A stretch of 25,561 nucleotides of DNA, from the NCBI GenBank assembly GCA_904501975.1, contig CAJGCZ010000033.1:1-25561 (forward strand), read 5' to 3'. The position numbers and the translations under genes were made by a program. Source of the stretch: an uncultured Akkermansia sp. GTDB lineage: Bacteria; Verrucomicrobiota; Verrucomicrobiia; Verrucomicrobiales; Akkermansiaceae. The notes under the pieces are model-generated. The model was not told the origin of the DNA and did not search any database. It saw only the letters and a program-made list of their open reading frames with translations. This document shows positions 15,803 through 23,282 of this stretch, piece by piece. The first letter of the stretch is position 1, and every line of letters begins with the position of its first letter.

Positions 15803-16890
15803 TCTCTACAGTAAGTAGAAGGCTTTTTTACCGATTTGCATACAAAACCTACCTTAAGCCGTTCTAGCAAAGTAAGTTTTTTGTATACTTGAACAAGTGG
15901 ACTGGGTTCAAATGGATACCATTTGATACGTGATAGGAATTGTATAATCATATTTTTCAGAGATTTATCAACTTGTTTTTGAGAATTACCAATGTAGTTA
16001 TTTACAAAAACATACCCTATTTCCTTACTGAGCAAAGTTAACAAATGAGGTGCAGAATCTAACCAATACCTCAAATGAGACACTATCGCTTTCCTAAAAG
16101 AAAAATCGTATTTAAAGTTACTGTATTTATTTAATGATTCCAACATTCGGATAACGCTTATCCATAGTTTTACAGATTTTTTATTATACTGAAGATTATT
16201 TTGATGAGTCCACGAACCAACTTGTCCACATCGATAAACGACCATTTTACGATTTATACAACAGACTTCTCCCTTTAAAGCCGCAAAAACCTGCAATGGA
16301 TAATCTCCTACTAAACATTTTCTTAAAAACTCCGGAAAATCTTCTCTCAAACCAGCCCTATACATGATGCTACATGTATATATATATGCACCACCTTTAA
16401 TTATAATATCATTAACATCCAACACAAAAAAATCCTTTGATTTATCACTTTTGTACTGATCAGTTTCATTCTCAGGTAAAAATCCGCTGGGTGTCAAGAT
16501 ATCGCCTTTTGTACATACCATTGAACATTCCGAATGATTATCCATATAGTCAACCTGCTTTTGCAGCTTATATGGATCAATCCAATAATCATCACCCTCA
16601 CACAATGCAAAATATTTGCTCCGGCCATTACAAGCCGCGTCCATAACCCGCCCTAATGAACCATCTCTCTTAGAATAAAGGTTTTCAGTCTCATAAATGG
16701 GTTCTATAATATCCGGATACTTCTCAGCATACTCTCGAATAATGGCTGCACTACTATCTGTCGAACAATCATCATGAACTACAGCTTTGAACGGAAAATT
16801 TGTTTTCTGCATGACAAACCCCTCCAAACAATCACGTAAATAAGGTTCGTGATTGTACACCAAGCAGCGGATGATAACTTTGAATTTCAT
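15799..16890 (-). CDS. GT2-family glycosyltransferase
   Basis: A 363-aa GT-A fold enzyme that transfers a sugar from a nucleotide donor onto the growing repeat unit at the cytoplasmic face. The start CLVYNHEPYLRDCLEGF is typical. DDCSTDSS at 40-47 contacts the nucleotide, and the metal-binding DXD-like motif is EGDDYW at 98-103. The C-terminal third is basic and unassigned. The ATG at 16890 follows CATTGACAGA with no visible ribosome-binding site, and I find no convincing promoter. Strongly AT-rich, like the rest of the cassette. Donor and acceptor cannot be predicted. Confidence 0.88.
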   Translation of the reverse strand: MKFKVIIRCLVYNHEPYLRDCLEGFVMQKTNFPFKAVVHDDCSTDSSAAIIREYAEKYPDIIEPIYETENLYSKRDGSLGRVMDAACNGRSKYFALCEGDDYWIDPYKLQKQVDYMDNHSECSMVCTKGDILTPSGFLPENETDQYKSDKSKDFFVLDVNDIIIKGGAYIYTCSIMYRAGLREDFPEFLRKCLVGDYPLQVFAALKGEVCCINRKMVVYRCGQVGSWTHQNNLQYNKKSVKLWISVIRMLESLNKYSNFKYDFSFRKAIVSHLRYWLDSAPHLLTLLSKEIGYVFVNNYIGNSQKQVDKSLKNMIIQFLSRIKWYPFEPSPLVQVYKKLTLLERLKVGFVCKSVKKPSTYCRD

Positions 16891-16965
16891 TCTGTCAATG
16901 CCACGCAGGGTGTGATTTCAATACAAAAATAGACGCTTTCTTCTGCATTCTCATCTGAACATGAA

Positions 16966-17716
16966 TGAGGTGCGCCCCGTTTTCTGACCACCGGCCATGT
17001 TGTTTAGGGAATTTAGGAGCCGATGCTTGGAGCTGTGGTTAAGTTACTACTTTTTGCGTTGATTGTCAATCCTAATTTTTTGGCGATTTTGGAGCGGAGG
17101 CGTGGGCGTGTCGCGCGTAGCGCGACCCCGGAGCGTAGCGGAGGGAGCCCCGCCGCAGCGGAAAAATCGCCAAAAAATTTCGCCGGGGGGGGGGAGGAGG
17201 ATTCAGACTGCTGACTGATGCTCTTCCCTCCATTCTTCTGGTGTCTTGTTACCAAGGGATGAATGCAATCGCTCGCTATTGTAGTAGCGTATCCAAGTCT
17301 TGAGACGTTGTTCTATTGCCTTCTGGGTCACATCGTCATATAAGTTGAATAATTCGTATTTGTACGTGCGCCAGAAACGCTCCATTCTCACATTATCCCT
17401 CCAACTACCCTTGCCGTCCATACTGGGCTTGATGCCCAGTTGCCGTACACGTGATAACCAGGATTCTGATGTAAACTGACTACCCTGATCTGTATTGAGT
17501 ATTTGCGGTTTTCGTCCACTCGCTAACGCCATTGTCAGTGCCTCATGGCACAATTCCACGGTCATATTGCGTCCTACGCTATACCCTAAGGCCTCTCGGC
17601 TTGCCCAATCCATTACTACGCACAGATAATATGTTTTTCCTTCAACTTTCAGATACGTTATATCTGTTGTCCAGACCATTTCCGGTCTATCTATCCGCAT
17701 CCCTCTGAGTAGGTAT
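16966..17716 (-). mobile_element. Remnant of an IS3-family element (3' part with candidate right end)
   Basis: Contains the C-terminal half of an IS3 orfB (codons from about 17716 down to the stop at 17203). At the outer edge is TGAGGTGCGCCCCGTTTTCT (16966-16985, continuing GACCA), which starts with TG and has the CCCC..TTTT..GAC pattern of IS3/IS150-type ends. orfA, the 5' part of orfB and the left end are missing; the IS5 copy takes their place. The 237 nt between the orfB stop and the candidate end is long for this family and includes the hairpin at 17074-17179. Apart from this and the hairpin, the gap 16891-17202 shows no gene. Confidence 0.55.
17074..17179. repeat. Large hairpin with perfect 17-bp arms, plus G10 run
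   Basis: Arms AATTTTTTGGCGATTTT (17074-17090) and its exact reverse complement (17163-17179) enclose about 72 nt. The interior holds further palindromes such as GTCGCGC-GTA-GCGCGAC and repeats of GGAGCG-type sequence. A run of ten G follows at 17185-17194. It resembles a small non-autonomous repeat or intergenic palindrome and lies within the 3' flank of the IS3 remnant. Confidence 0.65.
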
Positions 17717-18732
17717 GGAACTTTGAATCGTTTCATATTATAAAGCAGAAACACAAGTCCGTGTCCTATTTTGCAACGTACAAGCCCTATACTGCGAACT
17801 ACATCGCCTCCAAAGTGTTTGATTGCTCCGAATATATGTTCTATGCCACATCTGCGTTTCGCTATTGCTTTATTCCTCTTTTCTTGCCATTTTGTCAATT
17901 TCTTCTGTCCCCTAACGCGACGCTGAATAATGCGGGGTTTTACGCCTTTTTCTCTTACTTTTTGGCTGACGCTTTCGCCGAAATATCCCGAATCTGCCAG
18001 CAGCTCTGTCGTTTGAGCGGCAGCATCCTCTGAAATTAACTCAGCGCATACATTGCTGTCATGTGTGCTGGCCGTTGTCGTTTCATAATTCTCAATGATT
18101 TTTGTTTCTTCATCACTCATTACGTGAGCTTTGTATCCATAGTGTCGCTCGTCTCTTTTCTTAGTCCAGGTTGCGTCTATATCCTTGTGCGCCTTTTTCT
18201 TTTCACTCTAGGATTCCGGTGCCTTTCCGGTTCCTTTGATGATTTTATTCTCTTCCGGTGTATTCCTTTGCCTTGGTGCTTCTTGGAAAGTGGCATCCAC
18301 CAGTTTTCCCTGACTACACTTCAGACCGCGATTCTTCATCTCAGCAAAGAAAAGTTCAAACAGCTGTTTTGTACCTTTCTCTCCCAAGCGTTCTCGGAAC
18401 TTCCATATGGTGCGGGCATCCGGTACGTCATCAGCATAGCCAATACCTACAAAACGTTGAAAACTCAATCTATCACTGAGTTGAAACTCCATTTCCTCAT
18501 CACTCAAATTATAGAGAGTTTGCAGTATCAGTATCTTAAACATCTGCACTACATCGTAATGAGGTCTTCCTTTGCTGCTGAAATGGCACAACTCTTCGAG
18601 CTTACCTCGAAATAGCTCGAAAGAGATGAACCTCTGCAATTCGTCCACCCCGTGGCGTACTGTTGTACTCCTTCGGAATCGCAACAAATCGGGCATATGC
18701 AAAGACGGTGGCAATTCAAGCTTTGGTACCAT
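17203..18732 (-). pseudogene. Chimeric transposase: IS5-type with amber stop, fused in frame to IS3 orfB C-terminus
   Basis: One reading frame of 510 codons with a single internal TAG (codon 175, 18210-18208). Codons 1-174 carry the IS5 N terminus (FRGKLEELCHFSSKGRP...) and first catalytic Asp D146 (KLVDATFQ). After the TAG the same frame goes on through the second Asp (codon 247, LADSGYFG) and Glu (codon 298, RRCGIEHIF), up to LLYNMKRF. At about codon 337 it switches to an IS3 orfB rve domain (YLLRGMRIDRPEMVWTTD) with its own triad at codons 357, 415 and 451; the last two are exactly 35 residues apart (DD35E). It ends HSSLGNKTPEEWREE. Neither transposase is whole, so activity is unlikely. 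Confidence 0.85.
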
Positions 18733-18805
18733 GCGCTTATTATACCACGCCGAGGTATCTTTGAAAATTCCGAAATACGTTTACACGCGACTTTTTAGAA
18801 GTTCC
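17717..18805 (-). mobile_element. IS5-family insertion element, degenerate
   Basis: About 1.09 kb, a normal IS5-family size. Candidate terminal inverted repeats are GGAACTTTGAA (17717-17727, plus strand) and GGAACTTCTAA (18805-18795, minus strand), 9 of 11 identical. The left end abuts the IS3 orfB sequence and the right end abuts the 3' end of the GT4 gene. The two sides are therefore not halves of one target, which points to a deletion next to the insertion. The transposase frame inside carries an amber stop. Subgroup not determined. Confidence 0.6.
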
Positions 18806-19976
18806 CTTCTAATAAACTTCTCCAACATTCCACCACACCAGAAACATCAAATCTTTTCATATAAGAGTTAATTTCCTTTATCTTATTTTTATTATTAATA
18901 GATTTTGTAATCACTTTATCAAGTTCTCGCAACAACTCTTTTTCCTCATGTTTACTTACCACAGCACCAACCTTTTCAGAAGAAATTAAATACCTAACAG
19001 CAGGAAACTCAAAAACAATAGGATAACAACCAAACATCATAGATTCCAACAACACACAAGGTTGAGATTCACAATCTGATGCCAATACAATATATTCAGC
19101 CCTATTATACAATGGCGATACATTTTTTACATGTCCGTGAAAAACGACTCGAGGGATAGCTCTTTCTCGAACCAAGGCATGCAAGGAATCACGCATTTCT
19201 CCATCCCCGGCAATTTCCAAAACCCAATCAGGATGATTAGGAGCTAACTTCTCCCATGCTTTGATAATAATATCGACATTCTTATCAGGAGAAAATCTTC
19301 CCACATATAAAATCACCTTTTCTTTAGACGCCTCATCATAACGAGGCGAAAGACCAGCAAAAGGTATAGGATTCAAAATTGAAAACACTTTATCAGTTTC
19401 AACACCGGTAATTCTCTTGAGTTGCTCTGCAATTACGGGAGTTGGAACAACTACAGCATCAGAAACTTCGAGCATTTGCTGATGCTTACGTTTTTTTTGA
19501 TAATAAAACTTCCATCTATACGGATCGCATCCGAGAAAAGTTAAAATGTTAACTATACATCTTTTAAAAAAAGAGGTCGTTATATTTCTATATTGTCTGC
19601 CGCGCCGGAAATATTTTATTTCGCCATAAACGTCGAAGTGCAAACACGTAATCACCTTTGTCGATGGGCCGAGAACATATTTAGAAAAAATATCAAAATA
19701 ACCGAATTCTCCTCCTTCATTGATTACAACATCTATCTCATATCTTTTACACAAGTCAACTACGGCATTTTTTCTTTCTTCCGTACTTAATTTTTCGCTG
19801 AGGATAAAATGCGAAGATGGCAGTGAGGATATATCTTCACTATCAGGTACGCAGTGAGCAAGATAAAAGACCGAAAAACCTCTTTCTTTTAAAGCTTCAC
19901 CAACTGTACAGGCCACGCGCTCTGTCCCGCCCCTGTGCGGCAATAATACGTGGGGATAGGCAATTAAGATGTTCAT
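18795..19976 (-). CDS. GT4-family glycosyltransferase
   Basis: A 393-aa GT-B retaining glycosyltransferase. It begins MNILIAYPHVLLPHRGGTER with the usual glycine-rich acceptor loop. The C-terminal domain starts near VILYVGRFSPDKNVD, and the donor-site E-x7-E motif is ESQPCVLLE. It presumably adds a sugar to the lipid-linked unit. The start is the ATG at 19976, one base after the TGA of the GIY-YIG gene (TGA-A-ATG), giving likely translational coupling; a 13-codon longer version would overlap that gene. The stop codon and the last residues (GNF) fall in the candidate end of the IS5 copy, so the original C terminus may have been replaced. AT-rich, unlike the gene immediately upstream. Confidence 0.88.
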   Translation of the reverse strand: MNILIAYPHVLLPHRGGTERVACTVGEALKERGFSVFYLAHCVPDSEDISSLPSSHFILSEKLSTEERKNAVVDLCKRYEIDVVINEGGEFGYFDIFSKYVLGPSTKVITCLHFDVYGEIKYFRRGRQYRNITTSFFKRCIVNILTFLGCDPYRWKFYYQKKRKHQQMLEVSDAVVVPTPVIAEQLKRITGVETDKVFSILNPIPFAGLSPRYDEASKEKVILYVGRFSPDKNVDIIIKAWEKLAPNHPDWVLEIAGDGEMRDSLHALVRERAIPRVVFHGHVKNVSPLYNRAEYIVLASDCESQPCVLLESMMFGCYPIVFEFPAVRYLISSEKVGAVVSKHEEKELLRELDKVITKSINNKNKIKEINSYMKRFDVSGVVECWRSLLEGNF

Positions 19977-19977
19977 T

Positions 19978-20649
19978 TCACTCCTCCGGGGTGTAGGTTT
20001 CGTTGTAGAGGTCATCTAAGGACTTGCCGTTGTGGGACCAGAAGCGGGCGGGGGCGACGTTGTAGGGGAGGCCGAGGAGCTGCTGGGTGAGAGGGGTGAG
20101 GTAGGTAGCCTCACCGTTGTAGAGCACCTTGTGCGCGCCGCAAACGGTGACCTCGATGGGCTCCGCGGTGGCGGTGGGGCCGGTGAAGGTGAGAAGGGCA
20201 CCGTCTGCAAGCCCCATTTCGTGGAAGTTCATGCGCGGGCGGCGGGCAATGTAACGCTCGCGGGCGGCGGAGTCAGCCGCGGTCTCATGGCGATTGAGCA
20301 CTTGCTCCACCTCGGTGGTAAGATTGACGGCTTGGTGTTGTGCTGCCAAATAATCAAGCAAGGGAAGCACCTGCTCCAGCCCGATGCGGAAGAACTCGCG
20401 GTTGGGGTTGAGGCGCTGCGGAGCAAATGCGGCGTGGAGAGCTTTCTCCAAATCTACGCAATCCTTTGCAGCGCAGGCGTATTCGCACACAAATTGGAAG
20501 GGCACAGAGGTGTTGTACAGCTCCCGCATGCGCTCATCCACCGTAGCGCGTGAGGTTCTGCCAATCTTCAGAATATCCGGCATGGCGGGGTTGGATAATA
20601 CGTAAACGATTCCCTCCTTGCTCGGCGTCTGCATTTCTGTGCTTGCCAT
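19978..20649 (-). CDS. GIY-YIG nuclease-family protein (T5orf172/MUG113 type) with C-terminal accessory domain
   Basis: A 223-aa protein. The N-terminal GIY-YIG-like domain reads GIVYVLSNPAMPDILKIGRT, continues ERMRELYNTSVPFQFVCEY, and has LEKALHAAFAPQRLNPNREFF with the family's H and E. The C-terminal part (about 137-223: RRPRMNFHEMGL through WSHNGKSLDDLYNETY) is the accessory domain often attached to this family. Biochemical function is poorly known; relatives occur widely as stand-alone genes and near restriction systems, and none is seen here. GC-rich with core-like codon use. Its promoter must also serve the AT-rich GT4 gene behind it. The start ATG at 20649 lies 8 nt after a -10. Confidence 0.85.
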   Translation of the reverse strand: MASTEMQTPSKEGIVYVLSNPAMPDILKIGRTSRATVDERMRELYNTSVPFQFVCEYACAAKDCVDLEKALHAAFAPQRLNPNREFFRIGLEQVLPLLDYLAAQHQAVNLTTEVEQVLNRHETAADSAARERYIARRPRMNFHEMGLADGALLTFTGPTATAEPIEVTVCGAHKVLYNGEATYLTPLTQQLLGLPYNVAPARFWSHNGKSLDDLYNETYTPEE

Positions 20650-20657
20650 ACGCGCTC

Positions 20658-20686
20658 ATGTTACAGCATTTAAAAGCCTATGTAAA
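20658..20686 (-). promoter_or_regulatory. Promoter of the GIY-YIG/GT4 operon
   Basis: On the minus strand TTTACA (20686-20681), a 17-nt spacer and TAACAT (20663-20658), ending 8 nt before the ATG. The predicted leader is 1-2 nt. Confidence 0.45.
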
Positions 20687-20752
20687 GCGGAAAAGCCCAC
20701 CCCCGGCGTAAAATGTGGCAAGAAGGGTGCCGTAAACATTTTTCAATAAGTC

Positions 20753-20781
20753 TTGACAAATTATATTATTTATGCTATAAC
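20753..20781 (+). promoter_or_regulatory. Strong promoter with structured leader, upstream of the 206-aa unknown gene
   Basis: TTGACA (20753-20758), a 17-nt spacer and TATAAC (20776-20781). The leader is about 45 nt and holds a small hairpin ACTCC/GGAGT (20796-20800 with 20808-20812). This leader is much longer than those of the near-leaderless genes in the window. Confidence 0.7.
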
Positions 20782-20833
20782 TTAAACATCATTTTACTCC
20801 TCACGCGGGAGTTACAAACCAACAACTACACAA

Positions 20834-21454
20834 ATGAGTAAAGAAGATACGCAACACGACAAGGAGAGCCGGATGAACATGACGCTGGGTGGAGATGTTA
20901 AGCTGAGGGTCTCACTCCGCAGCAGGCTGCAGGGCGGGGGCGAGCTCATCGTCCAAGAATTATCCGTAGCATACCTGTTGGCGCTGGAAATAAAGGGGCT
21001 TATTCAGGATATTGCTGTGGTGGATGCCGAAACGGGTCAAAGAGTGAGCCTGGAGTGCAATTTACCGCTGGTGTATGATATTGAGGATGAAGTCCACCCG
21101 GTAAAAATTCACACCCCACATTGGGCAGATGAGCTACCGGAGGATGACGCCGCCGCGCTGGCTTTGGGGGCGGATGTGCGGGTGCAGTCCGACGAAGGAG
21201 GTGCGTGGGTGCCCGTAGAACAGGTGGAAAGCCTGCTCACGGATGACGGCCCTGTGCGCCTGCCTGCCCGCGAAGCCCGGCCCTACGATGCGCTGAAACT
21301 GGAGCCCCCCTTCCCCGGTGAGCCGGAAATACCGCATCCCCGGGCGCACCTGCACAGTGTGCTGCTCGAGCAGCACTGCACCGTAACCGCCATCTTGGAA
21401 ACGCCCGACAAGCGACACCGCACGGTGCTGAAGCTGCGAGGGGTGGATTTTTAA
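20834..21454 (+). CDS. Conserved-looking hypothetical protein, 206 aa
   Basis: I do not recognise this protein. It has no signal peptide or membrane segment. The N-terminal third (VKLRVSLRSRLQGGGELIVQ) looks like a beta-rich domain; the middle is acidic (DELPEDDAAALALG) and the C terminus returns to beta-like text (HRTVLKLRGVDF). Composition and codon use match the GC-rich core genes, and a near-consensus promoter precedes it, so it is likely a real, well-expressed gene. There is no Shine-Dalgarno sequence before the ATG (CTACACAAATG). The flavoprotein gene downstream has its own promoter. Confidence 0.7.
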   Translation: MSKEDTQHDKESRMNMTLGGDVKLRVSLRSRLQGGGELIVQELSVAYLLALEIKGLIQDIAVVDAETGQRVSLECNLPLVYDIEDEVHPVKIHTPHWADELPEDDAAALALGADVRVQSDEGGAWVPVEQVESLLTDDGPVRLPAREARPYDALKLEPPFPGEPEIPHPRAHLHSVLLEQHCTVTAILETPDKRHRTVLKLRGVDF

Positions 21455-21507
21455 CACACCTCCACCACACTCACGCCCTCCAAACGCCTCCGGAGTTCAA
21501 AAAAAGC

Positions 21508-21536
21508 TTGCGGAGGCGGGTGGGGTGGTGTAGTAT
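21508..21536 (+). promoter_or_regulatory. Promoter of the flavoprotein-ankyrin operon overlapping an inverted repeat
   Basis: TTGCGG (21508-21513), a 17-nt spacer and TAGTAT (21531-21536), 23 nt before the ATG at 21560. A perfect 8-bp inverted repeat CGCCTCCG (21485-21492) / CGGAGGCG (21511-21518) has its right arm on the -35. It could be an operator or the end of the upstream transcript; there is no T-run after the stem, which favours the first. Confidence 0.45.
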
Positions 21537-21559
21537 GGCAGGAGTACAGCTTAACATAT

Positions 21560-22192
21560 ATGAAGATATTACTAGTAAACGGTTCCCCGCGTGAGGATGG
21601 CTGCACCTACACGGCGCTGGCGGAAATGGCGGAGTGTTTTCGCGCGGAAGGTGCGGAGGCAACAATATACCACATCGGCGCGGAGCCCGTGGCGCCGTGC
21701 AAGGCATGCCGCGGCTGCGCGCGTGCGAAAAAATGCGTGATACAGGATAAGGTGAATGAGTTTGTGGAGCTGGCCAGGGAGTATGATGGCTACGTCATCG
21801 GCTCGCCGGTGCACTATGCCAGCGCCAGTGGTTCGCTGGTGGCATTCATGGATCGCGCCTTCTTCTCGGACTACGTATCCGGGCACAACAGCTTTGCCCA
21901 CAAGCCGGCAGCAGCCGTGGCCTCCGCTCGCCGCGCCGGCACCACCGCCACACTGGACCAAATCAACAAGTACTTCACCATCTCGCAAATGCCCATCATC
22001 TCCGGCCGTTACTGGAACATGGTGCACGGCTTCACCCCGGATGATGTGCGCAAAGATGCCGAGGGGCTGCAAAACCTGCGTTACGTGGCGCGCAATATGG
22101 TGTACCACCTGCGCTGCAAAGAGGCCGCTGCCGCCGCGGGCATCCTGCCCCCGGAGCAAGAAAAACCCGTCTACACCCACTTCATTCACTAA
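21560..22192 (+). CDS. NADPH-dependent FMN reductase / iron-sulfur flavoprotein (Isf-like)
   Basis: A 210-aa flavodoxin-fold protein. The FMN-phosphate loop is NGSPREDGCT near residue 7. A compact cysteine motif follows, C47-x2-C50-x2-C53-x5-C59 (CKACRGCARAKKC), matching the spacing of iron-sulfur flavoproteins that bind a 4Fe-4S cluster. DGYVIGSPVHYASASG at about 75-90 is the second flavin-contact region. Such proteins shuttle electrons or reduce quinones or oxidants in the cytoplasm. The ankyrin gene follows after 14 nt, so they are probably co-transcribed. A mostly GC-rich core gene. Confidence 0.87.
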   Translation: MKILLVNGSPREDGCTYTALAEMAECFRAEGAEATIYHIGAEPVAPCKACRGCARAKKCVIQDKVNEFVELAREYDGYVIGSPVHYASASGSLVAFMDRAFFSDYVSGHNSFAHKPAAAVASARRAGTTATLDQINKYFTISQMPIISGRYWNMVHGFTPDDVRKDAEGLQNLRYVARNMVYHLRCKEAAAAAGILPPEQEKPVYTHFIH

Positions 22193-22206
22193 GGAGAATC
22201 CCCGCC

Positions 22207-23187
22207 ATGATACGCCGCTGCACTACCACGGTTTTGCGCCTCCTGCCGCTGTTACTGGCAGCAGCTTTGCCTTCCCCCGCTTACGCCGAGTGGGAGGAAG
22301 AGGAGGACTATGAGGAGGTGCAGGCCTTTACGGCAGAGCGCCTTATTGCCTCCGTGCGCCTCAACCGCATGCAGGAGCTGGAGCACCTGGTGGAGGTGGA
22401 GAAACTGCCGTTGGATACCCCAAATGCCTATGGCGATACCGCCCTGCACTGCGCCGTCACCGCCGGCAACCTGCCCGCGGTGCGCCTGCTGCTGCAGGGA
22501 GGGGCTACTGTGCACACCCGCAATGCGCATGGGGATACGCCGCTGCACCTCGCAGCAAGTAACGGACAGTGCGACATAGCAGGGGCTTTGCTGCAAGCCG
22601 GGGCGGTGGTGGACTCCACAGCAGGGTTTCGGTGGACACCGCTCATGTATGCCGCCGGCAACGGCCACACAGCCACGGTGCAACTGCTGTTGAAATACGG
22701 CGCTAACCCGAACGCTGAGGACAAGTTGCAACAAACTCCCCTGCTCCTCGCCGCACAGCGCCGCCAAAGCACGGCTTGTGCGCACATTTATGCCGCGGGT
22801 GGGCGCTACGGCACGGAGCTCATCTCCGCTGTGCTGGCCGGGCAGGTCAAGACGGTAGAGCACATGCTGCAAAACGGGGCAGACCCGAACGCCGCAGCCC
22901 CCCACGGCTACACCCCGCTCATGCTGGCCTGCACACATGGCTCAGCCGCCATGCGTCGGCTTCTCATGCACGCGAAAGGGGTGAACCTGAATGCCACAAA
23001 CGAGGATGGCAACACTGCCCTCATCCTCGCCGCCCAGCAATGCAATGCCACCCTTCTGCAAGAGCTTATCTCCGCCGGGGCAGATGTGAACCTGTGCAAC
23101 AACAGCGGCTACCCCGCGCTTTCTTATGCGCTCGCCCTCAAAAGTGAGCCCTGTACCAAGCTTCTGCTCCAAGCCGGCGCAAAATGA
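22207..23187 (+). CDS. Exported ankyrin-repeat protein
   Basis: A 326-aa protein with a Sec signal peptide (basic MIRR, hydrophobic LLPLLLAAALPS, cleavage after AYA at residue 27). A short acidic patch (EWEEEEDYEE) follows, then about seven to eight ankyrin repeats from about 74 to the C terminus. Clear units start at YGDTALHCAV, HGDTPLHLAA, RWTPLMYAAG, LQQTPLLLAA, HGYTPLMLAC, DGNTALILAA and SGYPALSYAL. Ankyrin repeats bind protein partners; the partner here, in periplasm or outside, is unknown. Unlike most genes in the window it has a good ribosome-binding site (AGGAGA at 22192-22197, 9 nt before the ATG), which overlaps the stop of the flavoprotein gene. Confidence 0.9.
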   Translation: MIRRCTTTVLRLLPLLLAAALPSPAYAEWEEEEDYEEVQAFTAERLIASVRLNRMQELEHLVEVEKLPLDTPNAYGDTALHCAVTAGNLPAVRLLLQGGATVHTRNAHGDTPLHLAASNGQCDIAGALLQAGAVVDSTAGFRWTPLMYAAGNGHTATVQLLLKYGANPNAEDKLQQTPLLLAAQRRQSTACAHIYAAGGRYGTELISAVLAGQVKTVEHMLQNGADPNAAAPHGYTPLMLACTHGSAAMRRLLMHAKGVNLNATNEDGNTALILAAQQCNATLLQELISAGADVNLCNNSGYPALSYALALKSEPCTKLLLQAGAK

Positions 23188-23218
23188 ATGTGCGATAGAA
23201 AACAACAGGCCACGCACG

Positions 23219-23260
23219 AAAAAAGCGCACATTCCCTACACACGGAAGGGAATGTGCGCT
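23219..23260 (-). terminator. Intrinsic terminator for the minus-strand membrane-protein gene
   Basis: A perfect 14-bp stem AGCGCACATTCCCT (23224-23237) / AGGGAATGTGCGCT (23247-23260) with a 9-nt loop. On the minus strand the stem is followed by TTTTTT (complement of the A-run around 23219-23224), giving a proper rho-independent terminator 22 nt after the stop at 23283. The ankyrin gene converges on it and may use the hairpin too, though no T-run follows in that direction. Confidence 0.85.
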
Positions 23261-23282
23261 ATACGATTTACCTACTTGCCGC

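Noticed and set aside
17185..17194. G10 tract as a phase-variation switch
   Set aside because: It lies after the orfB stop and outside any convincing gene or promoter spacer, so slippage would change nothing obvious.
19978..20649. GIY-YIG protein as part of a restriction or defence island
   Set aside because: No methylase, specificity subunit, helicase or other defence gene is nearby, and its composition matches core genes.
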